The translations under genes and the position numbers were made by a program. A stretch of 64,000 bases of DNA from Lepturacanthus savala (lineage: Eukaryota; Chordata; Actinopteri; Scombriformes; Trichiuridae), in the NCBI GenBank assembly GCA_030544235.1, contig CM060463.1, forward strand, positions 18,725,690 through 18,789,689, in the 5' to 3' direction. This document shows, piece after piece, positions 1 through 15,308 of the stretch (positions are counted from its first letter, which is position 1; every line of letters starts with the position of its first letter). The notes beneath the pieces are model-generated. The model ran no database searches, was not told the origin of the DNA, and was given only the letters and a program-made list of their open reading frames with translations.

Positions 1-575
<575 letters not shown>

Positions 576-816
576 ATATATATACTGAAAGAAAAGCATA
601 GTTCAAGATAACTTTAAACTAATTGGAAATACACTCCATACATTGTGAATAAATGACTATTCTAGCTATAATGTATAATGTTTTTTGATGCAATATCTAC
701 ATAGGTGTATAGAGACCCATTTCCAGCAACTGGTAGTGGTAAATAAAATTATGAATGTTTCTGGAAACACAAAAATGTCTTGGTGACCCCAGATATATGA
801 AGCCTGCAATAGTAGT

Positions 817-818
<2 letters not shown>
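576..818 (-). mobile_element. Tc1/mariner-derived fragment (no transposase)
   Basis: Reversed, this matches the element at 3217-3606: GTTGCTGGAAATGG, CACCTATGTAGATATTGC, CTAGAATAGTCATTTA and TTAGTTTAAAGTT occur in the same order. The outer end GTGACCCC at 783-790 is the inner part of the Tc1 inverted end, and the outermost bases are degraded. It has lost about 90 internal bases compared with the second copy, and the other end is cut at the SINE-like copy. Confidence 0.65.
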
Positions 819-3216
<2,398 letters not shown>

Positions 3217-3606
3217 TTATTGTATCGTTCAAAAGTTTGGGGTCACCCAGACAATTTTGTTTTTCATGAAAAATCACACTTTTATTTACCACCGTGAGTT
3301 GTAAGACGACTACAAAATATAGGCAAGACATTTACAAGATTAGAAATAATGATTTGAATTGAAATGAAGACCAGAATGATAGTTGCTGGAAATGGTCCTC
3401 CTATACACCTATACACCTGGTACACCTATGTAGATATTGCTCCAAAAACCAGACATTTGCAGCTAGGATAGTCATTTAACACATAGGCAATGTAGAGAGT
3501 GTATTTCTGATTAGTTTAAAGTTTTGTTCATTGAAAAAAACAATGCTTTTCCTTAAAAAAATAAGTACATTTCTAAGTGACCCCAAACTTTTGAAAAGTA
3601 GTGTAG
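3217..3606. mobile_element. Non-autonomous Tc1/mariner element with both ends
   Basis: The left end contains GTTCAAAAGTTTGGGGTCAC (3227-3246). The right end contains GTGACCCCAAACTTTTGAAA (3577-3596) followed by AGTAGTGTAG. These are inverted copies of each other and match the well-known teleost Tc1 end. The roughly 390-bp body has no transposase, so it could only move with a partner's enzyme. A small internal duplication of CTATACACC is at about 3401-3423. Confidence 0.8.
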
Positions 3607-6600
3607 TTTTCAAGAACAAATTTGATTCCTGTGTTACCTGGGATGATTCAACATAAATCTGCCCTAAGCAATAATTTAACAGAAGAAGAAAAAAGTGGAA
3701 AACTCATATAAACAGTTACATGCCGATAGATAGACCCAGACAGCTTTCAAGTCAATAGCTCAACCAGCATGCTGCAATTGTACCAATTGTTCTGGTGGTG
3801 GATGAGACTATGGGCAAAGTTGTAAACCTTGTAAAATCCTTCATCCACAGCCACCCAACCTCCACCTTTTCCACTGGGGCTGGATGACGGAAGTGCAAAA
3901 TTCCAACTGGGCCTGCACACGACTGTCGTCTCCTCGTCATCTGTTTTTGTTTTCTCACCCTCGTCAGCCATGTTGAATCAGTGATGGGCGATCATGCTCC
4001 ACAGATTTTCATCGCGGGCGAATGCCACAGAGGATTTTTTCGCTGATTACTTTTGATTTACCTCCTTTCTCATTGGAAGGAAATCAGTGCGCTTCACACG
4101 CCGTCGCCCGTCTCTGATCGAAATGCAGTTAGAATCCTCAGTCAGTGTGAAAATGGATAGAAAACGTTACCGCTCATCGTTTCAAATTGTTTTCTCTAAA
4201 TTTAAATCATGTTCAAACATGCATCTATATCCAATACACCAACCAAATGTTTTTTTTTTCTCACAATATAGATTCCATTACCAAACTGAAGAAAAGCTAC
4301 AGCTCTCTCCTCCTCCTTCGTCTGCTTTTTCTCTACCTTTTCCTGCCATATGTGCCTCCTCTGAATTTTGTCCTTCCATCCTAAGTACTCCTCACCCTTC
4401 CCCTTCTGTCCTTCTCCTCCTCCCTGTTCAGATCAGAGGATCTTTTACCCCGCTGTGCTCATTTCTTAACACCAGGCACAGAGGGCAAAAGCAAATACTG
4501 TCTGTGTGGTGTGTACGCATGTGAGTATTTATGTATATGTGCATGCTTATGTGCGTGTGCGCACATTAAAAATTATGTATAATAATTTTATAATACTAGT
4601 CTTATAATACTAGTGTTGCACCAGACTTCATTGTTCATTTATCTGGAACTTATAAACTTAGAGATATATACTGAATTGGCCACACTGTTTTTTCACAGGA
4701 AAGTAAAAAGTTAAGATAACATAGATATTTTCATATGCCACTCAAAAATATTAATTCACTAATACTAAAACATTTTCAGGATGGTAAACTTCAAAAATAT
4801 TGATTTACAATATTCAATTATTTTATTTAGTTATCTAAAAAAAATCCCTCTAGTGAAAATATTCCTCTAGTGAAATATTTTCAGTAGTCCACTTCGCACG
4901 ATAAATTATTACAACAGAATAATTTTAAAGTAATACTAACTGAATTTCTTGTTCCATAAAGACAATATTTCTCATTATCCTTTTTAATACTTTAATTCAT
5001 CAAAACTCAAAAACATTAACTTGATACAATCGTTTACCTCAAACTTTAAATATGTGTTGCAACTGATTACCTTAAGTTCAAAGAAACAGGTCATGTTTAA
5101 AGTGCAATTCAATAATATTTTATTCAAAAGTATGAAAGTATGCAAATACACTTCATAAATACACTTTTCATTACTTGAATACTTTAAAATGATGAACATA
5201 AATACAATTATATAAAACATAATGAGATTTTAAGTGTTGTGTAATGCATAATAGGATAGAGTATCCGTGTATGCATGAAATCTGGCTGTCTGGCTGTAAG
5301 TTAAAGCTGAAAATATTCTAAAAATATAACATGTTTCTGCTGGTGGCCCCAATTATAGCATTACACTGCTGAGTACCTGTGCTGGTAAAGGTTCCTGCCT
5401 CTACAAATTGGGGACTTGGTGACCATCAGCGAGCACAGAAAAGGAATGACTAAGCATAAGTAAATACTGAGACAAATTTAATAATCAAACCTGAAGCCAA
5501 ACAGTCCCAAACAGACTACATGTCCAAAAATAAGGCCAAATCATTTGGAACAGCCACTGCCATCTTGTGTTGTTGACATCATTTGGAACCTGTGTGTGTG
5601 CAGTAGTGGCCAGCCCAAATCATCACTGGGCAGACTCTGGCTCCAAAGATGTGGCCAGCGATGTTGAGGTCCAGCCACCCAGCTGTCTCAATGGCGAGAA
5701 CAGCTGTCAACTAATGAGGAGTAGGTTTCTCTGAGTTTTCTTTACTTCTTCAACAATAGCCAGTTGCAGTTTTTCAAGGCTTGACATTCTCCTTGGGTAA
5801 AACTTGGCAGAAAGTTAAGCCTTCTCCTCGACAAAATTAAGTAGTTGAAAAATAAATGAAACAAGGGATGTGGAGAACCTTCCTTTTTAAAATTAAGAGA
5901 CGTGAGATTTAATTTGAAAAAAAAAAAACACCTTTAAAATCCAAAGAATAACCAAACCAGAAAAAAGCCTTCATGAAAGACTCCTGTTTTGAAACTTAAT
6001 CATGGACACCACTATCTTATTCTGTTTTGCTAAAAGTGTCCTTCCTATTAACATAATTGGATGATAGTGTGTTGCTGGGCTAGTATGTGTAATAGGGAAA
6101 TTATCCATAGATCCCTTTGTAGTCTACATCACTAGCAGCATCCACGTTCTACTGCGCAGGTTGCTCGCAGAAACTAGGACGCGCACCATAGCGAGGAAGC
6201 GGATAGACCAGTTAGTGATGGTCATAGCAGTTCTTTGCAGTGTACTGAAACAGTTCATTCAAAAGATCACTGAATTACTCAGCTGAGTGCTTGACGGAGC
6301 TTCTGCTGTGTAGTCCAACTCACTGAACTGAAACAGGGCTGAACGGTTCATGATTCAGTACATGATCTTGCCTGGCTTCTGTCTTCCAGAGGTGCTGCTG
6401 CTGTCGCTTTGACCAACAGCCAAACCCTGTTTGTGAGCTTAATATTTGAAATATTACCCTCCCCGAATATCAGAGATGAATGGTGTTTTTAATGCTGTGA
6501 TCAGCAAGACTCACAAGTTACTCTGTGGTACGTTCACTGCGGTGAATCATGAACATACACTGCCCCCTCTCTGTTCTCCTGTTGTAGAAGGTTTCAACAC

Positions 6601-7008
6601 ATGTATTCTATGTTTGGTAAGATAAAAAACAAATCCGGAAGTGCTGATTAGTATCAGAGTGCAGTCCTTTTAAAAACACTAAATATTGCATTGAACAAAG
6701 TGAATCGACTCCACTCAGTCTCCTCTCGTTACAGCTGCAGTCTGCATCAGGCGGCACCTGTGAGTCTGCCATCTGCTCTTATTAACATTATCATTAACGT
6801 TTATGATTATCAGGAAAGTCTGTTAAATGGGAACTAGATGGTGTGCTCTCCGGCTACGGTAAGCATTAGCATAGGAGATAGAAGGTGTCTTTCACTCAGT
6901 CCGTGAACATTGGTTCATGCTCTTTTGCCAGCACATCTGCATTTTTGTCTAATCAACTATCTGAGTCCTTTTTTTTGTATTTGGCTGTAATCATGTTTTT
7001 TTTTTTCT
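3607..7008. other. Unassigned intron sequence
   Basis: Contains a pyrimidine-rich stretch (4305-4435), a strongly AT-rich stretch (4560-5230), and GC-richer parts at 3960-4150 and 6120-6420. The latter has GTTCATTCAAAAGATCACTG and similar words that recall fish hAT-type repeats, but I cannot define an element. No exon seen. Confidence 0.45.
3747..3971 (-). other. Open frame of 74 codons, unknown
   Basis: The frame starts with ATGGCTGACGAGGG in a good initiation context (A at -3, G at +4). The peptide begins MADEGEKTKTDDEETTVV, then is mixed in composition and stops at 3747. I do not recognise a family. It could be a first exon of a transposon gene, since the adjoining 3970-4210 sequence looks like repeat DNA, or chance. 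No splice donor was pinned down. Confidence 0.2.
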
Positions 7009-7018
7009 ATGAAGTTCA

Positions 7019-7360
7019 TTCATTTATTTTCTATACCTTCTTATTCCTCCTTAGGATCACAGGGGTCTGCTGTCGCCAATCCCAGCACATTACAGGCGAG
7101 AGGCAGGGATACACCCCAGATGGTCGCCAGCCTATCATGGGGCAAACACACCATTCACTGACACATTCACACCTATGGCAATTTAGTGTGTTCAATTAAC
7201 CTCAGCATGTTTTTGGACTGTGGCACGAAGCCAGAGAACCCGGAGAGAACCCACACAGACACTGGGAGAACATGCAAACTCCACACAGAAAGGTCCCAGA
7301 TCAAGGAGGTCTTGAACCTCCCCAACAGCGCTAACCCCTGCGCAATTGTGTCTCCCTGCG
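7019..7360 (-). mobile_element. SINE-like tRNA-headed repeat, copy 2
   Basis: Near full-length reversed copy. Imperfect target duplication ATGAAGTTCA (7009-7018) and ATAAAGTTCA (7361-7370), 9 of 10 identical. The B-box region (CTTGAACCTCC) is near 7312. Divergence from the 22.7-kb copy suggests an older insertion. Confidence 0.75.
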
Positions 7361-7370
7361 ATAAAGTTCA

Positions 7371-10300
7371 GCATTTTAACTTGGGGTCTACTACCCTGGC
7401 TAACACTAGATCTAGACTAGATTTTCAAGGTAGATATTAATTCATATTAGTTTATTACAGCCCAGAGCTGTTTATTTGGCACTATGAATGTCTATCAAGT
7501 GCATCTGTACATATCTTATAGTCAATCGTATCAAACATACCAAATGACGTACTCAGTATCCAATAATGATGAAATAGTTTAGGGCTAACAGTTGCTTATT
7601 TTCAAAGTAAACCTGTGGTCTAATTTCACACTTTCTAAAGCTGCATTGAAAGGTAAATTACTTTCTGCAGCCATTTTGCATCCACACTTATCAACAAAGT
7701 TGCTTCTGTGTTTCGTTGTCATTTTGTTGCACCCTCCCTGTTCTGTGATTGGCTCCTTCACTGAGGGGAAAATTGGATCCTTGGTGTCCACACTGAACTA
7801 CACAGCAAAGTGAATTTGCCTGCAATGAAGGATGGGTAAACCCAGGCTAGGGGTCTGTAACTCACTTCTGGATCCAGTTTAAAGTGGCTATTCTGGGAAC
7901 TGCACTTTTTGGAACTAGAGTTTACCCCATCTCTTTCTGTACTTCAGAAGTTTCTACTTCAGAATAAAACTTGACACACGCCTCGACACACCAACCTGAC
8001 TATACTGGGATGATATCTGTATGTCACATATTAGACATATAGAGCCCTAGAGGCAGCACTGTTCTGACCTGTAACGCTTCATTTTACATTGAGACATTGA
8101 TGTAGTGGCTATTTTGATAGATTTCATCTGTGAGACCAACGTTTAAAATAAATTACGCTTCATTTGACTGGCCTCCTCATAATTTCATGGATATAATTTG
8201 GTATACATTAAAGGAAAAATAAAAAAATTGCCATATCAATGATATCAAAATACAACAACAAAAAGTATCAGATTCACTGTATTAAAATCTCTGTTTAAGA
8301 TGCAGTTATGCCGCAGTTAATCACATGACAAGTGACGGGTGCCGGTTGTCATAGTAACACAACACAAGATCAGCAGAAATACACTGAGCGTTCGAGTAGT
8401 GAAGAAAAGATTTGAGATGTGAAGGAGAGAAAGAGGACGAGGGACAGAAAAGCAAACAAACTACCCGGGTGCCTCTTTGTCCCTGAGACACAATCAGTGT
8501 TTTTTTTTTTTTCAATCTCTTCTCTTTTGTCCTTTCTGCTCTCTTATGTTAATCACTTTTCATGCGCTCCATTAAAAAAAAAAAAGAAAGAAAACAATTT
8601 GAGATGGTAAATAGAGTTCTATGAAAAGACGAAATACCTCAGCTCTCAACGCAGAGATGACTGAATCTAACAGCTTAATGACAGCTTTTGTCTGTGGAAG
8701 AATATTGAATTGTCTTCATTGTTTATTTTTAGTTGAATATTTACAGCATCTGTTGCCTCTTATTTAGAATGAATGAGAATAGCGTTATATTATTTAACTT
8801 CATACAATAGGCTGCAAACTAATATAACAAAATATAATATTACGCTATATAATAGTCTTAATACTGAGGAGCATCTGCCATATGCATGCGTGATGTGTAT
8901 AGAGTACTCAAGTAAAAATCCCTGAAATATTACTTAAGTAAAAGTTACAATTTAAGAAACCTACTCAAGTTAAAGTAAACCTCTATCTGGTTAATAAATG
9001 TGTTTAGGCTGAGTGAGCTAGTACATAATTATATTAAAATTAATTTAATGACGTTAAGCAGAAATGAACATTTGCTCACTCTCTCCATCTCTAGACCTTC
9101 TCTTCCTCAATTAACCTATCTCTCTCTATATTATTTATTTTTTATTGCTAAAAAGCGACTTCTCTTCCTAACTACTTCATTTATCCAAGTTTCTTGGCAA
9201 AAGCAACATTTTCCAAGATTAACCCTACTTTTGAACACATCCTTTTGCCTAACCCTCATATTACTGAGCAAACCATGAACATGTAATAGAACCTTATCAC
9301 ACATCTCATTTAACTTGCTCACAAGCTTCTCACATTATCACTTTCAACACATAGTTATACACTGGATTATAGTTTTTCATAAACAGGTACAAGATGCACA
9401 ACAGAGCACAAGATGAAGCTTATTTTAAACACATGTAGTGTCTGCACTAGAGATGCTCCACACACGCTCTACCCCCATTCTAATAGAGCAGACAAGTTTT
9501 GTAATGTATAATGGCAAATGTAGCAATTAGTGGAGTAAAAAGTCAATTACTGGCTCAACAAACACATGAGTGAAGAGTAGAAATGGGTTTCAAGTTGGAA
9601 AAAGAAACTTAAAAAGTCCTGTTGCTTATGAAAATAAATACTTTCATAATTATGTCGGTTACCAACTTATACCTACTCACCACTCTATGCATGTTATATT
9701 GACAGTTCATTGGAAGTAATGGGAAGTGTTCCTAATTGAACACTCCAGCCCCTGGGCCCTGCTGCTGTACCTGCAGCTACATCACACTCTGCGTTCGAAG
9801 CAGCCTGTTGCTGTTCCATTATTGGCTGACAAATTTGAATTTGAAAAAAATCTGAGCTTCACCTAGTTGCAGTGTGAGTGTCACAGCTGTCCAACTGCAC
9901 GCTGAAATCAATAAAGACACACTGGCCTCGCTCACACACAGTACATCCAACCCACACCACTCCAATCACAGTCAACGTGTTCTCCTTCATTACTCTCAGC
10001 CAGGCATCTGCTCCTCTGTCGTCCTCTCATTTGTCTTCCTTACTCGCAGCTCTTCCTTATGTTTCATCTGCATAATCTCTGTGAGTTTGCTCAATCTAGT
10101 GAAATTGAGTTTTGTTGCCGCTGGTGGAAGCTTTGCTGGAAGGTGTAATCAATACTAGGGAATCATGGGGCCATTATGGAAATCAAGTGGCATTAAAAGG
10201 TGCAGTGCTTGGTAAATGCAGTGCTCAGCAAAAGCTCTTAAAATCATATGATTTCTTCCCCTTGTTAACCAGTGTTTGGTCAACAAGGAGAATTCATATT

Positions 10301-10673
10301 CATAAAACTGATTGTATGAATATCAGCTCATTGAAAGCAGGTCAGGTTTCATTTTCTCACATATAAGAAGTATAACATAGTTCTGAATCAAGAACAATTC
10401 GAATAAATTGAGTAATTGAGAAAGTCATCTATCAAACCTAATTTGTGCTTTGAGAATTTCCTCAATTTTAGTTATAAATTGCACAGTTTTGTGTTTCTGA
10501 CTGTTGGGACGGTCAGACAAATGATTTGAAGACAGTGGAGACACAGTTGAATTTTGGTCATTTTTAAGGTGTTCTCAATCTTTTTTTTTAAGATCTCAAT
10601 TATTTAAGTATATTTATGGAAGAGTGGGGTAATTAACAGCAATACTCATTGGTTTCTATGTGCAAATAATGCA
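7371..10673. other. Unassigned intron sequence
   Basis: No exon recognised. 7830-8160 looks like repeat-derived DNA without visible ends. 8910-8985 (ACTCAAGTAAAAATCC, TTACTTAAGTAAAAGTTAC) resembles internal sequence of Tol2-like hAT repeats. 8502-8513 is a T run and 8574-8586 an A run. Confidence 0.4.
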
Positions 10674-10812
10674 AACATTATGGTCTCGAAGATGTTTTCC
10701 TCAATTGACACCATGCACAAGCCAATCAAAGCATGGGGTCAGGAGATACTCAGCTTGGAAGCCAATGAGGACCAACTATATAAGTTTGGCCACCTTTGGT
10801 TTGATGGACTTC
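10674..10812 (-). repeat. Divergent copy of the 54.9-kb TTAA-type element (internal part)
   Basis: Reversed, it aligns with 55060-55230: ATTATGGTCT, CACCATGCACAAGCCAATCAAAGCATGGGG and GGCCACCTTTGG correspond to ATTATGGTCT, CGCCATGCATGAGCCAATCGAAGCACGGAG and GACCACCTTCGG. Both ends are missing. Just beyond, 10846-10870 (AAGTTTGGGAACTGCTGCTC) looks like a hAT Charlie-type terminal motif. Confidence 0.5.
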
Positions 10813-11385
10813 AACCAGGTTGTGCTATAGATGGGGCTGCGTGGCTAAAAAAGTTTGGGAACTGCTGCTCTAACACATAACATATATGTCTTAGACATTA
10901 TTGATCATTTTGTACACATTTCTGCTGACCAGCTAGGCTTTATGCTCACAGGCCCTCCAGGACTCGAGTGCCTATTTGTGTTTACACTGTTTACAAAGAA
11001 CCAACACAGCACATCTATGCATGTACACACACAGAGCTCTAATCCCTACACACACTGCACAGTGGTGACCATAATGCACAGCAGCACAAGCTACATTACA
11101 AATGAAAAGGAGATGATAGGAACATAGCCTGGAGCTGCTGGAAACTGCAGCTGCTGATATTTGACATTTCTTATGATCCATCCAGGTGCAGTCCACATTG
11201 TGAAAGCTGCCGTGTAGCACTTACAGGAGATGATGATCATAAGGCCATGTACTATGTGCTGTGATTTAAAGTATAAATCAGTTACAGTTCAGTTATGTCA
11301 GTCATAAAAGGATGACAAAGAGATTATTCGCCCTACTGGGATTTCATTTAGCTGCACAAACATCAGCAAAAAGTACAATCACTAA

Positions 11386-11546
11386 CAGATTTTTTCTACT
11401 TTTAGCAAAATAAATCACAGGTTGGACAAAGCTTTCGCTTTTGTCCAGTTTCTGACCAGGCTGCATCAGCACTCGGCTTACTTAACAGCAGAAAAAACAC
11501 CTGCTTTTAAAGATTTACTGCAGAAAAAAAAAATATATATATATAT
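11386..11546. repeat. Dispersed duplicated segment, copy A
   Basis: About 150 bp nearly identical to 18806-18970, starting CAGATTTTTTCTACTTTTAG and passing through GTTTCTGACCAGGCTGCAT to AACACCTGCTTTTAAA. It ends in an A-rich/TA stretch. Confidence 0.75.
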
Positions 11547-11908
11547 CTTTGTGTGCATTTGCGGTGTTATATATTATTATGATGAAGTCCTGCATTTGTC
11601 TTCTTTAGTTCTGGGATTTAGTGACAGGGAACTCAGGAATTTAAAATTCAAAGTGGTTGTAAAACAAAAATTTACACTGTCCTGTGTCCAAAATTCCAGA
11701 CCTTAGTGAACAAAGTCTAAAAAACAGGCACCAGACTGGAGCCGTCAGGATCTAAACAGGAGAAGGTTGCACCGACAGACACCCAGGAGAAGTGGGTGAA
11801 CAGGAACCTATTGTGTTTGTAAGTTGGTTACTGTCTGTACTCACTTTTTAAAGAAGTGTATTTTGTCAACTTTTTGGAGGATATGTTTAAAGACTCTTTT
11901 CCTCAATT

Positions 11909-12135
11909 AGACTGTTAGACCGAAAGGTCGTTCATTCGATATCCAGTCCAGCAGTAAAAATCTGAGTGAGCAACGTGGAAAAAGCATCATTTGCCCCTTC
12001 CTTGGGACACTGGTGAGTTGCCCTTGAGCAAGACCATTAACTCTAAGTGTTCCAATTGAGCTGCTCAAGACTGCCTTACACTGTAGAGTAGCTCCCTCTC
12101 TCTTTCCGTTCGACGGAGTTCAGAGCTACAATGCC
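11909..12135 (+). repeat. tRNA-derived SINE-like fragment (fish type)
   Basis: Contains GTCGTTCATTCGATATCC (imperfect B-box) followed by CCCTTGAGCAAGACCATTAA and CCAATTGAGCTGCTCAAGAC, which are hallmark words of a common fish SINE body. It grades into TCTCTCTTTCCGTTCGACGG and then unclassified sequence. Confidence 0.5.
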
Positions 12136-12514
12136 GTGGAGTGATGGAGAGGGTGATTCTTTCTATCGTGCTTCTCCTTGTAGCTGTAGTCAGACAGAAG
12201 ATGTCTGGGAGAGGGTGAGGAACATAGATTTGTTGAAGCAGTTAAAGCCTCTGAATGGCACCATTGGATGTTTTTCTGTAGAATTAGAAGTCCAACACTC
12301 ACCACCCACCACCAGAGACACTTCAGCCATGAATCAGTCGCCCCTCTGTCCCGAAACTCCCAACTCTACCAAGTTGTCCTGGCTGTCAGTGGAAGAGAAG
12401 CAGCTGGTACCTCCATGTGTTTTTGAGGACACACATGGCAGTCGTCACTCAACCTCCTCAGGCCAGCAGAGGGAGTTGGCAGAGATGAACACTGTGGGAG
12501 TCACTGGGAATTGA
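12131..12514 (+). other. Open frame of 127 codons, unknown
   Basis: The frame starts MPWSDGEGDSFYRASP and is of mixed, not low-complexity, composition. It begins inside or just after SINE-like sequence, so its start may be repeat-derived. There is no domain I recognise, no upstream promoter sign and no splice evidence. Most likely chance or old transposon sequence. Confidence 0.2.
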
Positions 12515-15269
12515 CAAATACAGTAGAATTAGGGCACACTTACACTAGGCCGAGTTGTCTTATACATTGCTGTTGCAATAAACCCCTCCTCCACCCAAAT
12601 GGCCTACGACCACACTGCACATTGATGTACCATCTCAAGCAGGTTTATGTCATTACTGAGCTGTGATTCCAGGATCCCCACCCATTCTCTCCTCCACATC
12701 TCCCTTGGGGTTTAGTGAATTCCCATCCACTTCATCCTCCTAATTTCCTACTTGAGTCGAAAGTTTATTGTTTTTGAAAGAATTTCTCTGCAGATTTGAC
12801 ACTGAGGAACTAAATCATTTAACATGATCTACAACATTAAACTGCATGATTCCATGCCTGCTCCTGATGACTGGCGGTTGTGCAAATGAAAAATGCAAGA
12901 TAACACAGTTTCCTCTTGGAGGTTGTTGAACTCATTCCACTTTTGAATTATAAGGCAACGCTGTGTGAAATAGAACAATCGCTTTATAATGCTAGCAGAG
13001 TTCCTCTTTGTTTCAGATGCACTAAAATACTGAGGGGATCCCTGGCTAACTTTGCAAAGAATACTTTTTTAGACACATCATCATCTGCTTTGTTACTTCC
13101 ATATCAAAGCTTCACTCAGCTAAGATTTTTATCATGTAATTTCATGCTTTTTCATGAACGTCTACACTCTTCCTTATCTAATCTTATGTTTTGACTTTTA
13201 AGAATGTTTCACCTCTTTGTTTGGTTCCTCACTGTAAAGTTTTGGAAAATAAAGATAATTTTAGTTTTGCTCCTGATGAAATCAAATCGAAAATCGTCAA
13301 ACCCAGCAGGAAGATAGTGCTGTTTTCTTATTTGTATGGGTCACTGTTACCTACCTCATGAAGAGCTACTGAAAGGCTATTTATTATAGAACAACATTTT
13401 TGGGGAAAGTCTGTTACCAAACCATTAATTTGACAGGGATATTTAAATGCTCAACCACAGCAAAAGGAAAAAAAAAATCTAGGTGAAGATGACTCATTCT
13501 GATACAGCAACTCCTCAATGTACACACACATAGTCTGTTTCTGGAGTAAACCCTCCCCATATAGTGAGAACCACAAATACCAAAAATGCAAAGTTGACTT
13601 TTTCAATGTTTGTCTCTGCCTTTTTCTTTCTTGTCTGTATTATATAATAAAAATACATAAATAGAAATATGTAAAGTCATTGAAACCTATAAGCTGCCGT
13701 ATTTGTGTTGTTAAAACATTGCATTTCAACCCAGTATTATGTTGTTTAGTTTTCTAGTTTGAAATAAAATGAAATAAAATCTAAATTTAGGAGTGCTGAG
13801 ATTCAATTTAGGAGTTTTTCAGCATCCCTAAAAATGGGCTAGAAATGCCCTTATAGAACAATAATCCCAAATGTGTATTCTGACCTCTGTGTACAAATGT
13901 GTGAGTTTTGTTTGTGTGTGTGTTCCTCTGTCACACACTCCAACTTACACTCTGTGCAGTTTCTCTTTTTCTTTGAAGCGAGCCCCAGTTGTTTTTTATT
14001 AGAGAAGAAAAAGAGTCCCATAATTGGGATAGATATAAGATGATATTGTGTTTCAGAGGAGGCCTTTGATATCACTGATAGTAACTTGGCTTTTTCGTCT
14101 TTGATTAGACATGAAAGCGCCATCGGCACAATGTGGCACAGCGGCGAGGCTGCATGTGGCTCGCTCTGCTGTTTTTAATGACCATTTGCATTTCCATTTG
14201 CATAATATGTGGCAGTAAATAGAAGCCTTTGCTTAAGATCAAAAAATATATTCATGCATTTATGTATAGCTATCACTGACTAGACAGAAATGGGCTGTGA
14301 TGATTACTTTCTGCACCGACATGAAAGCCAAATTAAAGTTTGATTACAAAGCTTGTCAAATCTTTGTGAGGGCTCGTACCTTATCGAGGTTTGGCTTTGA
14401 CTGAGCCTGCGGTCACATTGGAAGTAAATGGTGTTATTTGTTTGTGTTTGGCTTTGACTTGTGGACCTCTTTTAAATGTCTCTAAGCTTGTAAATCCACA
14501 CGGGGTTTTGAAAACAAGTCGAATCAGTGGCTGAGAAACTATTCTTAAAGATGAACAGCAGACGGATCTTTCAGACTGATGCAGGGGGACCTCGGGACCT
14601 TTATCTGCCTTCCCTTCCATAACTGAGCCAGCTTTACTAAATCACACACAGGCCCAGTTTATCACCGAGCATGAATTGTATTTAATTCTTGCACTGAAGT
14701 CTGGGGCCCTTATTTAAGGGAAAATATGTTTAATTAACCAGTCGCATAGCAGTTATTTATTTTGTCTTCTGCTTTCAAAGAACTTTTCCTTGATAAATGA
14801 GGATCTTTAATTATAGCCAAAGGTCTAAATAACATGATGAATATAAAGTTGCTGAGGTTTTTAGATGAATTGGTCAGGTGAGATGAAGTTATATAAGAAC
14901 AGTGGGGTGCTCAGGGCTCAGTAAATGCTGCATTTCTCATTTAATTAAAGGAAACCTTTAGACTTTGTTATAGGCTATTTTCTCCATACTTGCTTGATAA
15001 TCTCCTATAGCGTCTCTCTTGAATACCGACAGGGGAGAAACTTTTAAAAAGCTGCTATTTTTTTTTTTACCTTGGTCTAACTGCAGCCTTGTTTTTGTCG
15101 ACATCATTACTGCTCCTTGGCTCCACCTGAACTGCAGCTCACCTTAACACTAAACGGAGTAATTAGCCTGTGGAGACCACCTCCATCTCCACCAGGCTAC
15201 AAATAGAATCCAGCCCACAGAGAACGTCTGGCATCACACACTGCTGTGAACCACAGGTAGACAGGCATT
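12515..15269. other. Low-repeat intron interval, possible regulatory content
   Basis: Few recognisable repeats. 13850-15010 has mixed composition, with homeodomain-type TAATTA cores, TTTAATTAACC (about 14728) and the octamers listed separately. No exon. Conservation cannot be tested here. Confidence 0.4.
14184..14203 (+). promoter_or_regulatory. Twin octamer motifs (POU-factor type)
   Basis: Two exact ATTTGCAT octamers at 14184-14191 and 14196-14203, spaced with a 12-bp period and both preceded by CC. ATTTGCAT is the classic Oct/POU site. It lies in a repeat-poor part of the intron, so it may be part of an enhancer, but function is not shown. Confidence 0.35.
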
Positions 15270-15308
15270 GTGTGTGTGTATATGTGTGTGTGTGTGTGGT
15301 GTGTGTCA
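15270..15308. repeat. Imperfect (GT)n microsatellite
   Basis: GT units interrupted by TATAT and GG. Confidence 0.9.

Noticed and set aside
4087..4524. 145-codon plus-strand frame
   Set aside because: The longest frame, but its second half is pyrimidine-rich DNA (Ser/Pro/Leu/Phe) and the first half repeat-like. No domain, no splice logic.
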